64,000 bases of DNA from assembly GCF_000319575.2 (NCBI RefSeq), contig NC_021291.1:1-64000 (forward strand). The letters run 5' to 3'. The DNA comes from Spiribacter salinus M19-40. Lineage in GTDB: Bacteria; Pseudomonadota; Gammaproteobacteria; Nitrococcales; Nitrococcaceae. Below are positions 12,349 through 22,793 of the stretch, piece after piece; the first letter of the stretch is position 1, and every line of letters starts with the position of its first letter. The notes below the pieces were generated by a model. It was not told the origin of the DNA and ran no database searches. It saw only the letters and a program-made list of their open reading frames with translations. A program made the translations under genes and the position numbers.

Positions 12349-13410
12349 ATGATGAGAGAGCCCGTGAAAGACGCCACCCACGAAGTCCTCGACAACCTCA
12401 CCCGCGCAGTGGTCGTGGTCGATGCGCAGTGCCGTATCCAGCTGCTCAATGCGGCCGCAGAGACCCTGTTTCAGCTGAGCAGTCGTCAGGCCCTTGGCGA
12501 GACGCTCACGACGCTCTTTCCTGGTGTTGCCGTATTGAATGACGCGATTGGCCATGCACTCGACGAGGGCGCGAGCTATGCCGAGCGGGAGATCCGGATC
12601 CATCTCGGTGGCGAGCGTACCGCGACGGTCGATTGCGCCATCACCCCCCTACCTGAGACCCGGCTTTTGTTGGAGTTTGAGCAGATTGACCGGCATTTGC
12701 GCATTTCTCGGGAAAACCGCCTGATCGCCCAGAACCAGGCGGTTCGGGAACTGATTCGCGGTCTGGCCCACGAGATTAAAAATCCGCTGGGGGGTCTGCG
12801 TGGGGCCGCCCAATTGCTGGAGGCCGAGCTGGCCGAGCCCGAACACCGTGAATACACGCAGATCATCATTAACGAGGCGGACCGCCTGCGCACCCTGGTC
12901 AATGGCCTGTTGGGGCCGGAAAACCGGCCCGACCGGCAGCTGACCAATCTCCATGAGGTGCTCGAGCGTGTGCGTCACCTGGCGGTTGCCGAGGCGCCCG
13001 CGGGTGTCACGATCGCGCGGGATTATGATCCCAGTATCCCGAGCCTGCCCGCCGCTGGCGATCAGCTGATTCAGGCCTTGCTCAACCTGGTGCGCAATGC
13101 ATTGCAGGCCCTGGGTGATGAAGGGGAGATCACGATTCAGTCCCGCACGCAGCGGCGTTTTACGATCGGCCACAAACAGCACCGTCTCGTCGCGCGTATC
13201 GATATACGGGATAACGGCCCCGGTATCCCGCCATCCCTGCAGGACCAAATTTTCTACCCGATGGTGACCGGCCGCGCCGAGGGCAGCGGTATTGGTCTGC
13301 CGATGGCCCAAACCCTGGTGAACCAGCATGGCGGGCTGATCGAGTGCAGCAGCGAGCCCGGCTGCACGGTGTTCACCGTCTGGTTGCCCCTGGAGGAGTC
13401 TCATGGCTGA
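12349..13410 (+). CDS. ntrB: Nitrogen regulation histidine kinase NtrB (GlnL)
   Basis: NtrB phosphorylates NtrC under nitrogen limitation and dephosphorylates it when bound by PII. The product has an N-terminal PAS domain (about residues 10-115), a dimerisation domain with the phospho-acceptor His in GLAHEIKNPLGG (near residue 141), and an ATPase domain with NLVRNALQAL, DNGPGIPP and GSGIGLPMA. It is soluble, with no membrane segment. The start is uncertain: ATG 12349 (353 residues) or GTG 12364, both with weak ribosome sites; upstream frame to 12259 would include the operator. It overlaps ntrC by 8 bases. Confidence 0.95.
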   Translation: MMREPVKDATHEVLDNLTRAVVVVDAQCRIQLLNAAAETLFQLSSRQALGETLTTLFPGVAVLNDAIGHALDEGASYAEREIRIHLGGERTATVDCAITPLPETRLLLEFEQIDRHLRISRENRLIAQNQAVRELIRGLAHEIKNPLGGLRGAAQLLEAELAEPEHREYTQIIINEADRLRTLVNGLLGPENRPDRQLTNLHEVLERVRHLAVAEAPAGVTIARDYDPSIPSLPAAGDQLIQALLNLVRNALQALGDEGEITIQSRTQRRFTIGHKQHRLVARIDIRDNGPGIPPSLQDQIFYPMVTGRAEGSGIGLPMAQTLVNQHGGLIECSSEPGCTVFTVWLPLEESHG

Positions 13411-14800
13411 AACAACGAGCGTCTGGATTGTCGATGACGATCGCTCGATTCGCTGGGTGCTGAAAAAAGCCCTTGAGCGCGCTGGCATGGCGGCGGTGGA
13501 TTTTGAAACCGGTGAAGAGGCGCTGGCCGCGCTTGAGCGTGAAACCCCGGATGTCCTGATCACCGACATTCGCATGCCGCGGCTCGACGGGTTAACGCTG
13601 ATGCAGCGTTTTCATGCCCAGAATCCGGCGATGCCGGTGATCGTGATCACCGCCCATTCCGATCTGGATGCCGCGGTCTCCGCCTATGAAGGCGGTGCGT
13701 TCGAGTATCTCCCGAAACCCTTCGATGTTGAGGAGGCGGTCGAGCTGGTCCGACGTGCGGCGGCAGCGGCCCAAAGCAGCGCGCCGCCCGAGGCCCGTCG
13801 CGAGGACCTGCCCGAGATCATCGGTGAGGCACCGGCCATGCAGGAGGTGTTTCGGGCCATCGGCCGACTGTCGCGCTCGAACATCACGGTCTTGATTAAT
13901 GGCGAATCCGGCACCGGTAAAGAACTCGTCGCCGGCTCCTTGCACCGGCATAGCCCGCGCGCCGAAAAGCCGTTTATTGCCCTGAACATGGCGGCCATTC
14001 CCCGAGACCTGATGGAATCCGAGCTCTTTGGGCATGAAAAAGGCGCATTTACCGGCGCCCACCAGGTTCGTCGGGGCCGATTCGAGCAAGCCGATGGGGG
14101 CACGCTGTTTCTCGATGAAATCGGCGACATGCCGGCAGAACTGCAGACGCGCCTGCTGCGTGTGCTTGCCGATGGGGAGTTCTATCGCGTGGGGGCGCAT
14201 ACGCCGATGCGCGTCGATGTCCGCATCATTGCAGCGACCCACCAGAACCTTGAGCACCTCGTCGAGGAAGGCCGCTTTCGGGAAGACCTCTTCCATCGCC
14301 TGAATGTTATCCGCATCCATTGCCCGGCTTTGCGCGAGCGGCAGGCGGATATTCCGGCCCTCGCGGATCATTTCCTTCAGCGTGCCGCGCGGGAGCTGAA
14401 TGTCGAGCCCAAGCAGCTCACCCCGGATGTGCAGCAGCGTTTCCGGCAATTGCCCTGGCCGGGGAATGTGCGGGAGCTCGAGAACACCTGTCGCTGGTTA
14501 ACGGTGATGGCCAGCGGTCGAGACGTCCAAATGGATGACCTGCCGCAGGAGATCGCCCACGCCCAGCCCGAAGAGGAATCGGCGGTGGACTGGGAGAGCG
14601 CGCTGGCCCGATGGGCCGATCACAAGGCCGCGGGCCAGAGTGTGGGGGCATTGTCCGAGGCGCAGGAGCGGCTTGAGCGTATCCTGATCGAGGCGGCCCT
14701 GCGGCGCACGGGTGGCCGGCGCCAGGATGCCGCCCGTCTACTTGGCTGGGGCCGCAATACGCTCACACGAAAGATTCGGGATCTGCAGATGCAGGTATGA
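13403..14800 (+). CDS. ntrC: Nitrogen regulation response regulator NtrC (GlnG)
   Basis: NtrC is the sigma-54 enhancer-binding activator of nitrogen-limitation genes. The 465-residue protein has a receiver domain (DDD cluster near residue 11, phospho-Asp about 55 in LITDIRMP), an AAA+ domain with Walker A GESGTGKE and the sigma-54 contact loop GAFTGA, and a Fis-type helix-turn-helix at the C-terminus ([21 protein letters not shown]). The start ATG lies inside the end of ntrB with GGAG upstream. Three predicted target sites occur within 4 kb upstream of the gene. Confidence 0.98.
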   Translation: MAETTSVWIVDDDRSIRWVLKKALERAGMAAVDFETGEEALAALERETPDVLITDIRMPRLDGLTLMQRFHAQNPAMPVIVITAHSDLDAAVSAYEGGAFEYLPKPFDVEEAVELVRRAAAAAQSSAPPEARREDLPEIIGEAPAMQEVFRAIGRLSRSNITVLINGESGTGKELVAGSLHRHSPRAEKPFIALNMAAIPRDLMESELFGHEKGAFTGAHQVRRGRFEQADGGTLFLDEIGDMPAELQTRLLRVLADGEFYRVGAHTPMRVDVRIIAATHQNLEHLVEEGRFREDLFHRLNVIRIHCPALRERQADIPALADHFLQRAARELNVEPKQLTPDVQQRFRQLPWPGNVRELENTCRWLTVMASGRDVQMDDLPQEIAHAQPEEESAVDWESALARWADHKAAGQSVGALSEAQERLERILIEAALRRTGGRRQDAARLLGWGRNTLTRKIRDLQMQV

Positions 14801-14807
14801 TGTGGGG

Positions 14808-15275
14808 ATGCGCCTGCATGTCGTCCTGCACAGCCCGGAAATCCCGCCCAACACCGGCAATGTCATCCGCCTGTGTGCCAACAGTGGCGCTCGGCTGCAT
14901 CTGATCCGGCCCCTCGGGTTTGCGCTGGATGATGCCCGCATGCGCCGCGCCGGGCTGGATTACCACGAACTGGCCACGCTGCAGGTACACGACGATCTGG
15001 CTGCATTCTGTCACACGATGCAGCCGGATCGGCTGTGGGCCTTCACAACGCGCGGTTCGAGCCGCTTCGATGCGCCGACTTATCGCAGCGGTGATGCCTT
15101 GCTTTTTGGTAGCGAAACGGCGGGGCTACCGGCGGACATCCTGGCCTCGATAGCGCCAGAGGCCCGGCTGCGTTTGCCGATGCGACCCGGTAACCGGAGT
15201 CTCAACTTGTCGAACAGTGTGGCCGTTGCGGTGTATGAGGCCTGGCGGCAGTTGGGCTACGCCGGCTCGGTCTAG
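14808..15275 (+). CDS. trmL: tRNA (cytidine/uridine-34 2'-O)-methyltransferase
   Basis: TrmL is a SPOUT methyltransferase that modifies the wobble base of certain tRNA-Leu species using S-adenosylmethionine. The 155-residue protein starts [18 protein letters not shown] and has the SPOUT motifs [11 protein letters not shown] and [16 protein letters not shown], which form the knot. The ATG at 14808 is 8 bases after ntrC, so it probably rides on the ntrBC transcript. A longer frame from 14712 overlaps ntrC and lacks family similarity. Confidence 0.94.
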   Translation: MRLHVVLHSPEIPPNTGNVIRLCANSGARLHLIRPLGFALDDARMRRAGLDYHELATLQVHDDLAAFCHTMQPDRLWAFTTRGSSRFDAPTYRSGDALLFGSETAGLPADILASIAPEARLRLPMRPGNRSLNLSNSVAVAVYEAWRQLGYAGSV

Positions 15276-15282
15276 GCCAGGG

Positions 15283-16284
15283 TCAGTCCGGCCCGAACTC
15301 CGATTTTGGTGCGCGTTGCATGAGGGCGCTGGCGGCCGCTCGCGGTGAGGTCTCGCCGCTGACGACCTGGTGGACGGCGTGGCTGATCGGCATGTCCACG
15401 CCTCGGGTTGTGGCGAGCGCCTCCAGCTCTCCAGCGGTTCGGATGCCTTCAACGACCTGGCCGATCGACTGGGCGGCATCGTCTACTGACTCACCCCGGC
15501 CAAGGGCAAGGCCCAGACGGCGATTGCGAGACTGATCATCGGTACAGGTCAGGATGAGATCGCCCATGCCGGCCAGGCCGGTGAGTGTGGTGTCCTGCGC
15601 GCCCATCTTGACCCCAAGGCGGCGGACCTCGGCGAGTCCGCGGGTGATCAGACCAGCGCGGGCGTTCGCGCCAAAGCCCAGTCCGTCAGCGATGCCGGTG
15701 GCGATGGCCAGGACGTTTTTCACCGCACCGCCCAGCTCGACGCCCACCACATCCGTCGACGTGTACACCCGAAAGCGGCCGTCATGGAATGCGCTGGCGA
15801 GTTGCTCAGCACAGTCGCCGGGCTCACTGGCCAAGGCAACCGCCGTCGGCAGGCCCCGGGCCACTTCGCCGGCAAAGCTGGGCCCGGAGAGAACCCCTAA
15901 CGGATGACCAGGCAAGGCGCTGGCGGCCAGGGTGTGCAGCAGCCCGCCGCCAGCCGCGTCCAGGCCCTTGGTGGCCCAGACCACCGGTGTCCCCGGTGTG
16001 ATCACGCGCGCTAGCTGCTGGATGACGGCGTGGAAGGCTCCGCTCGGGACAACGACCAGTATCGCCTGCGCCCCACGGACAGCGGCTGCCAGGTCGGGTT
16101 GCGGCTCGATGCTGTCGGGTAATGGCACATCGGGTAGGTAGCGCTGATTACAGCCTGCTTGGGCCATCTGCTGGATGGCCTCCGGGTTGTGCCCCCACAG
16201 CCTCACGGCATGGCCATTGCGGGCCAGGACGAGGGCGAGGGCGGTACCCCACGAACCGCTGCCGAGCACCGCGAACGGCTGCAT
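15283..16284 (-). CDS. gpsA: NAD(P)-dependent glycerol-3-phosphate dehydrogenase
   Basis: GpsA reduces dihydroxyacetone phosphate to sn-glycerol 3-phosphate for phospholipid synthesis. The 333-residue product has the N-terminal Rossmann motif GSGSWGTALA, the conserved ATKGLD and LSGPSFAGEV blocks and the catalytic Lys region LGGAVKNVLAIATGI. It sits six bases downstream of secB in the conserved secB-gpsA pair and is convergent with trmL. Confidence 0.97.
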   Translation of the reverse strand: MQPFAVLGSGSWGTALALVLARNGHAVRLWGHNPEAIQQMAQAGCNQRYLPDVPLPDSIEPQPDLAAAVRGAQAILVVVPSGAFHAVIQQLARVITPGTPVVWATKGLDAAGGGLLHTLAASALPGHPLGVLSGPSFAGEVARGLPTAVALASEPGDCAEQLASAFHDGRFRVYTSTDVVGVELGGAVKNVLAIATGIADGLGFGANARAGLITRGLAEVRRLGVKMGAQDTTLTGLAGMGDLILTCTDDQSRNRRLGLALGRGESVDDAAQSIGQVVEGIRTAGELEALATTRGVDMPISHAVHQVVSGETSPRAAASALMQRAPKSEFGPD

Positions 16285-16289
16285 GCGGG

Positions 16290-16790
16290 CTAGCCGTCGC
16301 TGCGCTCTTCCCCGGATGAGCGCCGGCGAGCATAAAGCGCGTCGAAGTTGACCGGGGAGAGGGTCATGGGGGGAAATCCGGCCTTGGCGGTCAAATCCGT
16401 GACCGCCTCGCGGGCATAAGGAAACAGCACGCTGGGGCAGTAGGCACCGAGCAGCTGATCGCGCACCGTGTCCTCAAAGCCGGTTACGGTAAAGACGCCG
16501 GCCTGATGGACTTCGCACAAGTAGACGGTCTTTTCTTCCATTTGCGCGGTGACCGTGACGGTGACGACGACCTCATGCAGGTTCTCGTCAATCGCCTGGT
16601 GACGCGTGTTGAGCTCGACTTTGGCCTCGGGCTTCCAGGACTGGCGAAACACCTCTGGCGTGCCGGGTGTCTCCAGTGAGCCGTCCTTAAGATAGATTTT
16701 CTGGATGGCGAACTGCTGTTGGTCGGCCTCGCTGGCCGCACCGGCGTTATCGGGCTGGGTGGCGCCATTGCCGTTGGGGGTCTCTGCCAT
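16290..16790 (-). CDS. secB: Protein-export chaperone SecB
   Basis: SecB is a cytoplasmic tetramer that keeps preproteins unfolded and hands them to SecA. The 166-residue protein has a short Gly/Asn/Ala-rich N-terminal extension, then FAIQKIYLKDGSLETP and the C-terminal GFPPMTLSPVNFDALY. A Arg/Ser/Glu-rich tail of about 12 residues follows. Unlike the enteric order there is no grxC between the rhodanese gene and secB; only 43 bases separate them. Confidence 0.97.
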   Translation of the reverse strand: MAETPNGNGATQPDNAGAASEADQQQFAIQKIYLKDGSLETPGTPEVFRQSWKPEAKVELNTRHQAIDENLHEVVVTVTVTAQMEEKTVYLCEVHQAGVFTVTGFEDTVRDQLLGAYCPSVLFPYAREAVTDLTAKAGFPPMTLSPVNFDALYARRRSSGEERSDG

Positions 16791-16833
16791 GTTAAGCCTC
16801 AGTGTCGGGTGAACAGATCAGTTTAAAACGCGG

Positions 16834-17262
16834 TTACCTGCGGCCTTGCGTGGGCATGCTCGCTTCGCGCCAGGCGTTGAGCCCACCGCGAAGCTGATGG
16901 ACTTCCGGCCACCCGAGCGCTTTGAGCGCATTAACTGCCTTGAGCGTGCGCTGGCCGTTGTCGCAATAAACGACAATACTGCGGTCTTTGAAGCGCTTTA
17001 GCCGGTCTTGGCGCTGGTCGAGATATTCCATGGGAATATTGACCGCGCCCGGCAGGTGGCTGGTTTGGTAAGCGTTTTCATTGCGGATGTCGACAAAGAC
17101 GGCCTCGTCCCGGTTGTACAGTCGGGTGGCCTCCACGACATCAAGCGCATTGCGACTGCGCCGAAAGTTCATGATCTCATTGGCCACCAGGGCGGCCAGC
17201 ACCACGACGAGCGCGGCGATGAGCAAGGGGTGGTTCACACTGAATTCGATAACTCTTTCCAT
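16834..17262 (-). CDS. Membrane-anchored rhodanese-like protein (YibN type)
   Basis: The 142-residue protein has one N-terminal membrane segment (about residues 12-30) and a single rhodanese domain with the active-loop Cys in VVYCDNGQR and the HLPGAVNIP and GGLNAW motifs. In enteric bacteria the orthologue YibN lies upstream of grxC-secB-gpsA; its role is not firmly established, though a link to membrane protein handling or sulfur transfer has been suggested. It is divergent from envC. Confidence 0.9.
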   Translation of the reverse strand: MERVIEFSVNHPLLIAALVVVLAALVANEIMNFRRSRNALDVVEATRLYNRDEAVFVDIRNENAYQTSHLPGAVNIPMEYLDQRQDRLKRFKDRSIVVYCDNGQRTLKAVNALKALGWPEVHQLRGGLNAWREASMPTQGRR

Positions 17263-17323
17263 GACCCGGCGCTGTTAGCATTGAATGATGGAGCGGGAGT
17301 ATACCAGCCGAAATGAACAGCCG

Positions 17324-18475
17324 ATGATGCGTTGGTGTTGGATTGTGGCCGTCATGGTTTTCTCTACGGCGCTCGGCAACGAGCCGGCGTCTCTTGACGA
17401 GCGCCAGGCGCGGCTTGAGACCCTGCATGAGGAGATCGGTGAGATCGGCGAGCGGATCGCCGCCGAGCGTGACCGTGCGGGGGGTGTCGAGGCTGAGCTC
17501 GCTCGCCTTGAGCAGCGGATCGGTGACGAGCGCCGGGCCCTGGCAGGGTTGGATGAGCAAATTCAGGCGAATGCCGCGGAAGTCGCCGAGCTCGAGTCAG
17601 CAGTGGCGCGCGAAACGGCCGAGGCGCAGCAGCATCGGGCCTTTCTGGCCGCCACCATTCGCTCGGCCTATCGCCGTGGTCAGGCCGATATGCTGCGGCT
17701 GCTGCTCGGCGAAAACGATCCTGCCGAGGTCCAGCGCCTGCTGGTCTACCAGCGCCACCTCGGCGCCGCCCGGGCCCATCGGCTCACCCAGGCGCAGGAC
17801 GCTTTGCAGTCTCTGCAGGCACGGCGTGCGGCGTTGTCTGAGGCGCTGGCCCGTCAGCGCACGGATCGTGAAGCCCGCGCGGTGGCGCTGGCCACTTTGC
17901 AATCCAGTTTGGGTGAGCGTGAGGCGCTGCTGGCGGATATCGAAGACCGGATTGAGCGGGGTGATGCCCAAATTGCCTCGCGCCGCGAGGAAGCGGCCAG
18001 TCTGGCCAGCCTGATCGAGGAGATTGAGGCGCGCCTTGGCGAGGAGCGCCTCGGAGCCGAACCGCCGGATCTGCCGGCGCGTCAGGGTGAACTGGACTGG
18101 CCATTGGAAGGCCCGCTGCTGGCGCGTTATGGCAGCCAGCGCGCGGACGATCTGCAGTGGACCGGGCTGCTGATTGGCGCGGAGGCGGGCACGGAGGTCA
18201 CCGCGCCGGCTGCCGGCCGGGTTGTTTTCTCTGATTGGTTGCGCGGCATGGGGTTGCTGCTCATTATTGATCACGGCAACGGGTTCATGAGCCTGTATGG
18301 ACGCAACCAGGCCCTGTACTTTGAGGTCGGAGAGGCGGTCAGGGCCGGTGATGTCATTGCCACGGTGGGCCGCAGCGGTGGCCGCCATGAAACCGCCCTG
18401 TACTTCGAGCTCCGCGCCGACGGTGAGCCGATCGACCCCGTCGCCTGGTTGCAAACAGGCGGTCATCAGACCTGA
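17324..18475 (+). CDS. envC: Murein hydrolase activator EnvC
   Basis: EnvC is a periplasmic coiled-coil protein that activates amidases AmiA/AmiB at the division site under FtsEX control. From the ATG at 17324 it has a signal peptide (MMRWCWIVAVMVFSTALG), a long coiled coil rich in Glu/Arg/Ala to about residue 245, and a C-terminal LytM domain. The LytM domain is degenerate: it reads DHGNGFMSLYGRNQAL and ALYFELR, lacking the zinc ligands of active M23 peptidases, as in EnvC. In-frame ATGs at 17285/17288 would add 13 polar residues. The gene is followed by ctpA 11 bases later. Confidence 0.92.
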   Translation: MMRWCWIVAVMVFSTALGNEPASLDERQARLETLHEEIGEIGERIAAERDRAGGVEAELARLEQRIGDERRALAGLDEQIQANAAEVAELESAVARETAEAQQHRAFLAATIRSAYRRGQADMLRLLLGENDPAEVQRLLVYQRHLGAARAHRLTQAQDALQSLQARRAALSEALARQRTDREARAVALATLQSSLGEREALLADIEDRIERGDAQIASRREEAASLASLIEEIEARLGEERLGAEPPDLPARQGELDWPLEGPLLARYGSQRADDLQWTGLLIGAEAGTEVTAPAAGRVVFSDWLRGMGLLLIIDHGNGFMSLYGRNQALYFEVGEAVRAGDVIATVGRSGGRHETALYFELRADGEPIDPVAWLQTGGHQT

Positions 18476-18486
18476 GGATACGGATC

Positions 18487-19782
18487 ATGCGCTTTCCCCG
18501 ACTGCTTTACGGCCTGACCGCACTCACGCTGCTGGGGCTGTTGCTGGTGAACACCCAGGGCGTCATTGCCCAGCAGACGGCTGGGGAAGACGTACCACTT
18601 GAGGAACTGCGCGGTTTTGCCGAGGTGTACGAGCGCATTCAGCGTAATTACGTCGAGTCCGTCGACGATGAAACCCTTGTGCGCAATGCCATTCGCGGCA
18701 TGCTCGAGCGACTCGATCCGCACTCGGCCTATTTGGATGCCAGCGAGTATCAGCAGCTGCAGGAGGGTACCCGGGGTGAGTTTGGTGGCCTGGGTCTGGA
18801 AGTGGGTACACGCGATGGTTTCGTCGAGGTGATTGCGCCCATTGATGGCACGCCGGCCGACGCCGCCGGGATACAGCCCGGTGATCTGATCATTCGGCTG
18901 GACGATCAGTCGGTGAAAGGGCTGGGTCTGCAGGAGGCGGTGTCGCAGATGCGCGGCGACCCGGGCACCGAGATTACCCTCAGCATTCTGCACGAAGGCG
19001 AAGACACGCCGCGGGAGATCACCCTCGAGCGTGCGGTGATCCAGGTGGACAGTGTGCGGACCCGCATGCTGGAGCCAGGCTTTGGGTATCTGCGCATTAG
19101 TCAGTTCCAGTCGCGTACCGGCGAGGATGTGCTGGAAGCGCTAAGCGATCTGAACGAAGAATCGGGCGGCCTTGAGGGGCTGGTGCTGGACTTGCGCAAT
19201 AACCCGGGCGGCGTACTGGATGCCGCGGTGGATGTCTCGGATGCGTTTTTGAGCACCGGCGAGATCGTCTCGACCCGGGGTCGGCTCGAGCGGGCGAGCA
19301 GTCGCTTCACGGCGACGCCCAACGATGCCCTGAATGGGGCGCCACTGGTGGTGCTGGTGAACGCCGGCTCGGCGTCGGCCGCGGAAATCGTGGCCGGGGC
19401 GCTGCAGGATCATCGCCGGGCTGTGATTATGGGCGAGCAGACCTTCGGCAAGGGCTCGGTGCAGACGATTATGCCGCTGCGCAGTGGGAATGCGGTCAAA
19501 CTCACCACAGCGCGTTATTACACCCCGGATGGCCGGTCGATTCAGGCCGATGGCATTGCCCCGGATGTGGAGATCGCCAACGTGACCGTCAGCGAGCGGG
19601 ACGGGCGGGATGCCCGCACGCGTGAGTCCGATCTCCCCGGCCATCTGCAGCGCGAAGGTCGGCCGGAAGACGGTGAGGGTCCCGAGGCAACGGATGTGCC
19701 TGCCTCGAGCCTGGCATCACAGGATTTCGCCCTGGCCGAGGCCCTGAACCTGCTCAAGGGGCTCTCTATTCTCGGGCGCTAG
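18487..19782 (+). CDS. ctpA: C-terminal processing peptidase, family S41
   Basis: S41 peptidases cleave periplasmic proteins, including peptidoglycan hydrolases and lipoproteins. The 431-residue product has an N-terminal signal/anchor (about residues 7-28), a PDZ domain ([11 protein letters not shown] to about residue 190), and the protease core with the catalytic Ser in [10 protein letters not shown] and Lys in FGKGSVQT. The C-terminal 50 residues are acidic and low in order. It follows envC closely, the common envC-ctpA pair, and its stop overlaps that of convergent ubiB. Confidence 0.95.
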   Translation: MRFPRLLYGLTALTLLGLLLVNTQGVIAQQTAGEDVPLEELRGFAEVYERIQRNYVESVDDETLVRNAIRGMLERLDPHSAYLDASEYQQLQEGTRGEFGGLGLEVGTRDGFVEVIAPIDGTPADAAGIQPGDLIIRLDDQSVKGLGLQEAVSQMRGDPGTEITLSILHEGEDTPREITLERAVIQVDSVRTRMLEPGFGYLRISQFQSRTGEDVLEALSDLNEESGGLEGLVLDLRNNPGGVLDAAVDVSDAFLSTGEIVSTRGRLERASSRFTATPNDALNGAPLVVLVNAGSASAAEIVAGALQDHRRAVIMGEQTFGKGSVQTIMPLRSGNAVKLTTARYYTPDGRSIQADGIAPDVEIANVTVSERDGRDARTRESDLPGHLQREGRPEDGEGPEATDVPASSLASQDFALAEALNLLKGLSILGR

Positions 19783-21446
19783 CGCCGCGGCCAGGCCGCG
19801 AGCCAGATCAGCCCGCCCAGGCTGCCGATGATCCAGCTGATCATGGGCGCGTCGCCGAGCATCATCGGGCTGCGCCCATCCAGACCGGCGATCACGAACG
19901 CCGAGATCACCAGCGCTGCACCGACGGCGCCGGCAAAGTTGCGCCGACCGTTCTGGTGGACCGCGTCTCGTAATGCCTTGAGCTCTGCCTGCTGTTCGCT
20001 CAACTGGGCTCGCGTTTGGCTCACTTCGCCGATCGCCTCGTCGACGCGTCGGGGTAGCGCCGGCAGGATTTCACCAAGGCGCGGCAGCTCTCGGCGCAGA
20101 TGCTTGACCACGGCCTGTGCACCGACCTGTTCTTTCATCCAGCGCTCGAGGTAGGGCTTGCCGGTGTCCCAGAGGTCGAGCTCTGGGTAGAGCTGTCGCC
20201 CCAGCCCTTCAATGGCGAGGAGGGTCTTTTGCAATAGCACCAGCTGTGGCTGGATCTCCATGTCAAAACGCCGACCGGTCTGGAACAGGCGCATCAGCAG
20301 GGCACCCAGGGAGATTTCGCCCAAGGGCCGCTCGAAAATCGGCTCGCAGACCGTGCGCATGGCCGCCTCGAATTCATCGACCCGGGTATCGGCTGGGACC
20401 CAACCGGACGCCACATGCAGCTCGGCGACACGGCGGTAGTCGCGATTGAAAAACGCGAGGAAGTTGTCGGCGAGGTAGCGATGATCGACCGGGCTCAGCG
20501 AGCCCATGATCCCGAAATCCACGGCGATATAACGCGGGTTGGCAGGATCCGTGACATCCACGAACACATTGCCCGGGTGCATGTCGGCATGAAAAAAGCT
20601 GTCGCGAAAGACCTGGGTGAAAAAGATCTCGGTACCGCGCTCGGCCAGGGCCTTCATGTCGACGCCCGCTCGCTTCAAGCCCTCGACATCGGAGATTTGC
20701 AGGCCGTGGATGCGCTCCATGACCATGACGCTGCGCCGGGTCCCTGGCCAGTAAATCTCGGGGACGTAGAGCAAGTCCGAATCGCGGAAATTGCGCTTGA
20801 GCTGGGTGGCGCTTGCCGCCTCGCGCATCAGATCGAGTTCGTCGTGCAGCGTGGTATCGAACTCGTGAACGACCTCCACCGGGCGCAAGCGATGGCCTTC
20901 GCTCCAGTAGCGCTGCGCTAGCCGAGCAAAGGTGTAAAGCACCCGAAGATCCCGGGCGATGGCGCGCTCAATGCCCGGTCGGACCACTTTAACGATGACG
21001 TCGCGGCCATCATGCAGGCGCGCGGCATGGACCTGGGCGATGGAGGCCGAGGCCATGGGTTCGGTGTCGAAGTGGGCAAACCAGCCATCGATCGCGTCTT
21101 CGTATTCCGCCTCGATGATCGCGCGGGCTTCTTCTCCAGGAAAAGGCGGCACGCGGTCCTGCAGACGCGAGAGCTCTTCTGCGATATCCGGTGGCAACAA
21201 GTCGCGACGGGTCGAGATGATCTGCCCGAACTTGACGAAGATCGGCCCGAGGTCTTCCAGCGCAAGCCGGATCCGCTCGCCGCGACGGCGCTGCTGGTGC
21301 CGAAACCAGGTCCAGGGCATAAAAACGCGCAAAAAGCGGAAGGGCCGGAACCAGCGCGTGGCGAACAGGACCTCGTCCAGACCGTAGCGCAAAAGGACCA
21401 GGTTGATCTGGGCCAGGCGCCAGAGCAGTCGGGGAGAGGGCATCAT
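19779..21446 (-). CDS. ubiB: Ubiquinone biosynthesis protein kinase-like ATPase UbiB
   Basis: UbiB is a membrane-bound atypical kinase/ATPase of the ABC1/ADCK family needed for coenzyme Q synthesis. The 555-residue protein has the N-terminal KFGQ motif (in [15 protein letters not shown]), the ABC1 kinase-like core with SIAQVHAA and the metal-binding region [22 protein letters not shown], and two C-terminal hydrophobic helices in the last 50 residues. It is last in the ubiE-ubiJ-ubiB run, starting in an ATGA-type overlap with ubiJ. Confidence 0.97.
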   Translation of the reverse strand: MMPSPRLLWRLAQINLVLLRYGLDEVLFATRWFRPFRFLRVFMPWTWFRHQQRRRGERIRLALEDLGPIFVKFGQIISTRRDLLPPDIAEELSRLQDRVPPFPGEEARAIIEAEYEDAIDGWFAHFDTEPMASASIAQVHAARLHDGRDVIVKVVRPGIERAIARDLRVLYTFARLAQRYWSEGHRLRPVEVVHEFDTTLHDELDLMREAASATQLKRNFRDSDLLYVPEIYWPGTRRSVMVMERIHGLQISDVEGLKRAGVDMKALAERGTEIFFTQVFRDSFFHADMHPGNVFVDVTDPANPRYIAVDFGIMGSLSPVDHRYLADNFLAFFNRDYRRVAELHVASGWVPADTRVDEFEAAMRTVCEPIFERPLGEISLGALLMRLFQTGRRFDMEIQPQLVLLQKTLLAIEGLGRQLYPELDLWDTGKPYLERWMKEQVGAQAVVKHLRRELPRLGEILPALPRRVDEAIGEVSQTRAQLSEQQAELKALRDAVHQNGRRNFAGAVGAALVISAFVIAGLDGRSPMMLGDAPMISWIIGSLGGLIWLAAWPRR

Positions 21447-22072
21447 GCCGAATCGCCTCGTTGCTCCAGCCGCCGCAGCCGGGCCTCAAGCCGGTCAAAC
21501 TCCTCACGCAGGGTATCGACGTCTTCCAGGAAGTGCGCGACCTCCGCGGCGGGCGGGAGCCAGCGGCGTTCCTCAGTGGCCAGTTCCGCGGCATTGCGCC
21601 CCAGGGTCTCAACGCTGCGCTGTCCCCAGGCCCAACCCGCGCGGGCCCCCTGCGCGGCACGCTGCGCGCTCGCCTCACCGACCATTCGCGCCAGCTGCGC
21701 TTCCAGATCGACATCCAGATCGGCAAATAGGGCGCGAACTTCCTGGATCGTGCCGATATCTCCACGAAACGCCACATCCCGACTGCGGCGGCCACGGGAC
21801 AGGACCAATCCGGTCAGGCCGGCCACGGTCGCCTCCAGCAGGACATCACAGTCGCTCATGTCGGTGTTGTCGTGCATCAGCGCGATGCCGTCATCCGCAA
21901 AGCACACCCGCAGCGCCAGACTGCTGTCGGTTACACGCAAACCGAGCTCGCGGCCACTGAGCGGTGCGAGGCGTGCCTCGCTGTTGGGGTCGAGCGCCAG
22001 GATACGATTGACCCCCTGCTCGAACGGTGTGAGTGGCAGCCAATCAGTAGACATGGCCGTGGTGGAGGGCAA
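21443..22072 (-). CDS. ubiJ: Ubiquinone biosynthesis accessory factor UbiJ (SCP2 domain)
   Basis: UbiJ is a lipid-binding SCP2-domain protein that organises the ubiquinone-synthesis complex. The product has the SCP2 domain in its first half and a C-terminal coiled coil ending [15 protein letters not shown]. Start choice: a TTG at 22072 has a strong GGAGGG five bases away (209 residues, overlapping ubiE by 29 bases); an ATG at 22054 lacks a ribosome site. The ubiE-ubiJ-ubiB order is conserved in gammaproteobacteria. Confidence 0.9.
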   Translation of the reverse strand: MPSTTAMSTDWLPLTPFEQGVNRILALDPNSEARLAPLSGRELGLRVTDSSLALRVCFADDGIALMHDNTDMSDCDVLLEATVAGLTGLVLSRGRRSRDVAFRGDIGTIQEVRALFADLDVDLEAQLARMVGEASAQRAAQGARAGWAWGQRSVETLGRNAAELATEERRWLPPAAEVAHFLEDVDTLREEFDRLEARLRRLEQRGDSA

Positions 22073-22793
22073 CGATCCCTCCGCTCAAGTTGATATAGCC
22101 GCAGTCTTCAAAGCCCGCTTCTTCCATCATGGACTGCAAGGTCTCCTGGTCTGGGTGGAGCCGAATGGATTCGGCCAGATACCGATAGCTGTCGGCGTCG
22201 CTTGCGACGAGGCGACCCATCAGCGGGAGCAGCTGGAAGGAATACAGGTCATACAGGGGCCGCAGCGAGGCCACGTAGAGTTGCGAGAACTCCAGCACCA
22301 CCAGCTGACCACCGGGCCGCAGCGCTGCCCGGATTGCTGCCAGGGCGCGGGGAATGCGGGTGACGTTACGCAGCCCAAAGGCCATGCTGATCCGGTCAAA
22401 CTGGCGAGGCGGAAACGGCAATTGCTCGGCATCGGCAAGAACATACGCCAGATTGCCTGTCAGGCCCTCGTTCACCATTCGATCCCGCCCTTCATTGAGC
22501 ATGGCGGCGTTAATGTCTGAGACCACCACCTGACCGTTGCGGCCGACCGCCTTGGCCAGGCCGATGCTGAGGTCACCGGTGCCCGCGGCGAGATCCAGCA
22601 CGCGCTGGCCAGGCCGGGCATTGATGAGTCGCAGGGCCTGCTGCTTCCAGAGCCGGTGCAGCCCCACGGACATCAGGTCGTTCATGAGGTCGTAGCGGCT
22701 CGCTACCGAACTGAACACCTCGCCCACGCGGTGGACTTTCTCGTCAGCCGGGATTCGCTCGTAGCCGAAGTCGACTTCTTCGCTGGCGCTCAT
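22044..22793 (-). CDS. ubiE: Ubiquinone/menaquinone C-methyltransferase UbiE
   Basis: UbiE methylates the quinone ring carbon in ubiquinone (and menaquinone) synthesis with S-adenosylmethionine. The 249-residue protein has the class I methyltransferase motif VLDLAAGTGDLS, the UbiE signatures YDLMNDLMSVGLHR and RISMAFGLRNV, and a C-terminus [12 protein letters not shown] close to the family ending. Its ATG overlaps the stop of the DUF971 gene. Confidence 0.97.
   Translation of the reverse strand: MSASEEVDFGYERIPADEKVHRVGEVFSSVASRYDLMNDLMSVGLHRLWKQQALRLINARPGQRVLDLAAGTGDLSIGLAKAVGRNGQVVVSDINAAMLNEGRDRMVNEGLTGNLAYVLADAEQLPFPPRQFDRISMAFGLRNVTRIPRALAAIRAALRPGGQLVVLEFSQLYVASLRPLYDLYSFQLLPLMGRLVASDADSYRYLAESIRLHPDQETLQSMMEEAGFEDCGYINLSGGIVALHHGHVY

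Noticed and set aside
21012-22520. A 502-codon open frame on the plus strand
   Set aside because: Antisense to ubiB, ubiJ and ubiE; Ser/Arg-rich composition typical of a shadow frame.
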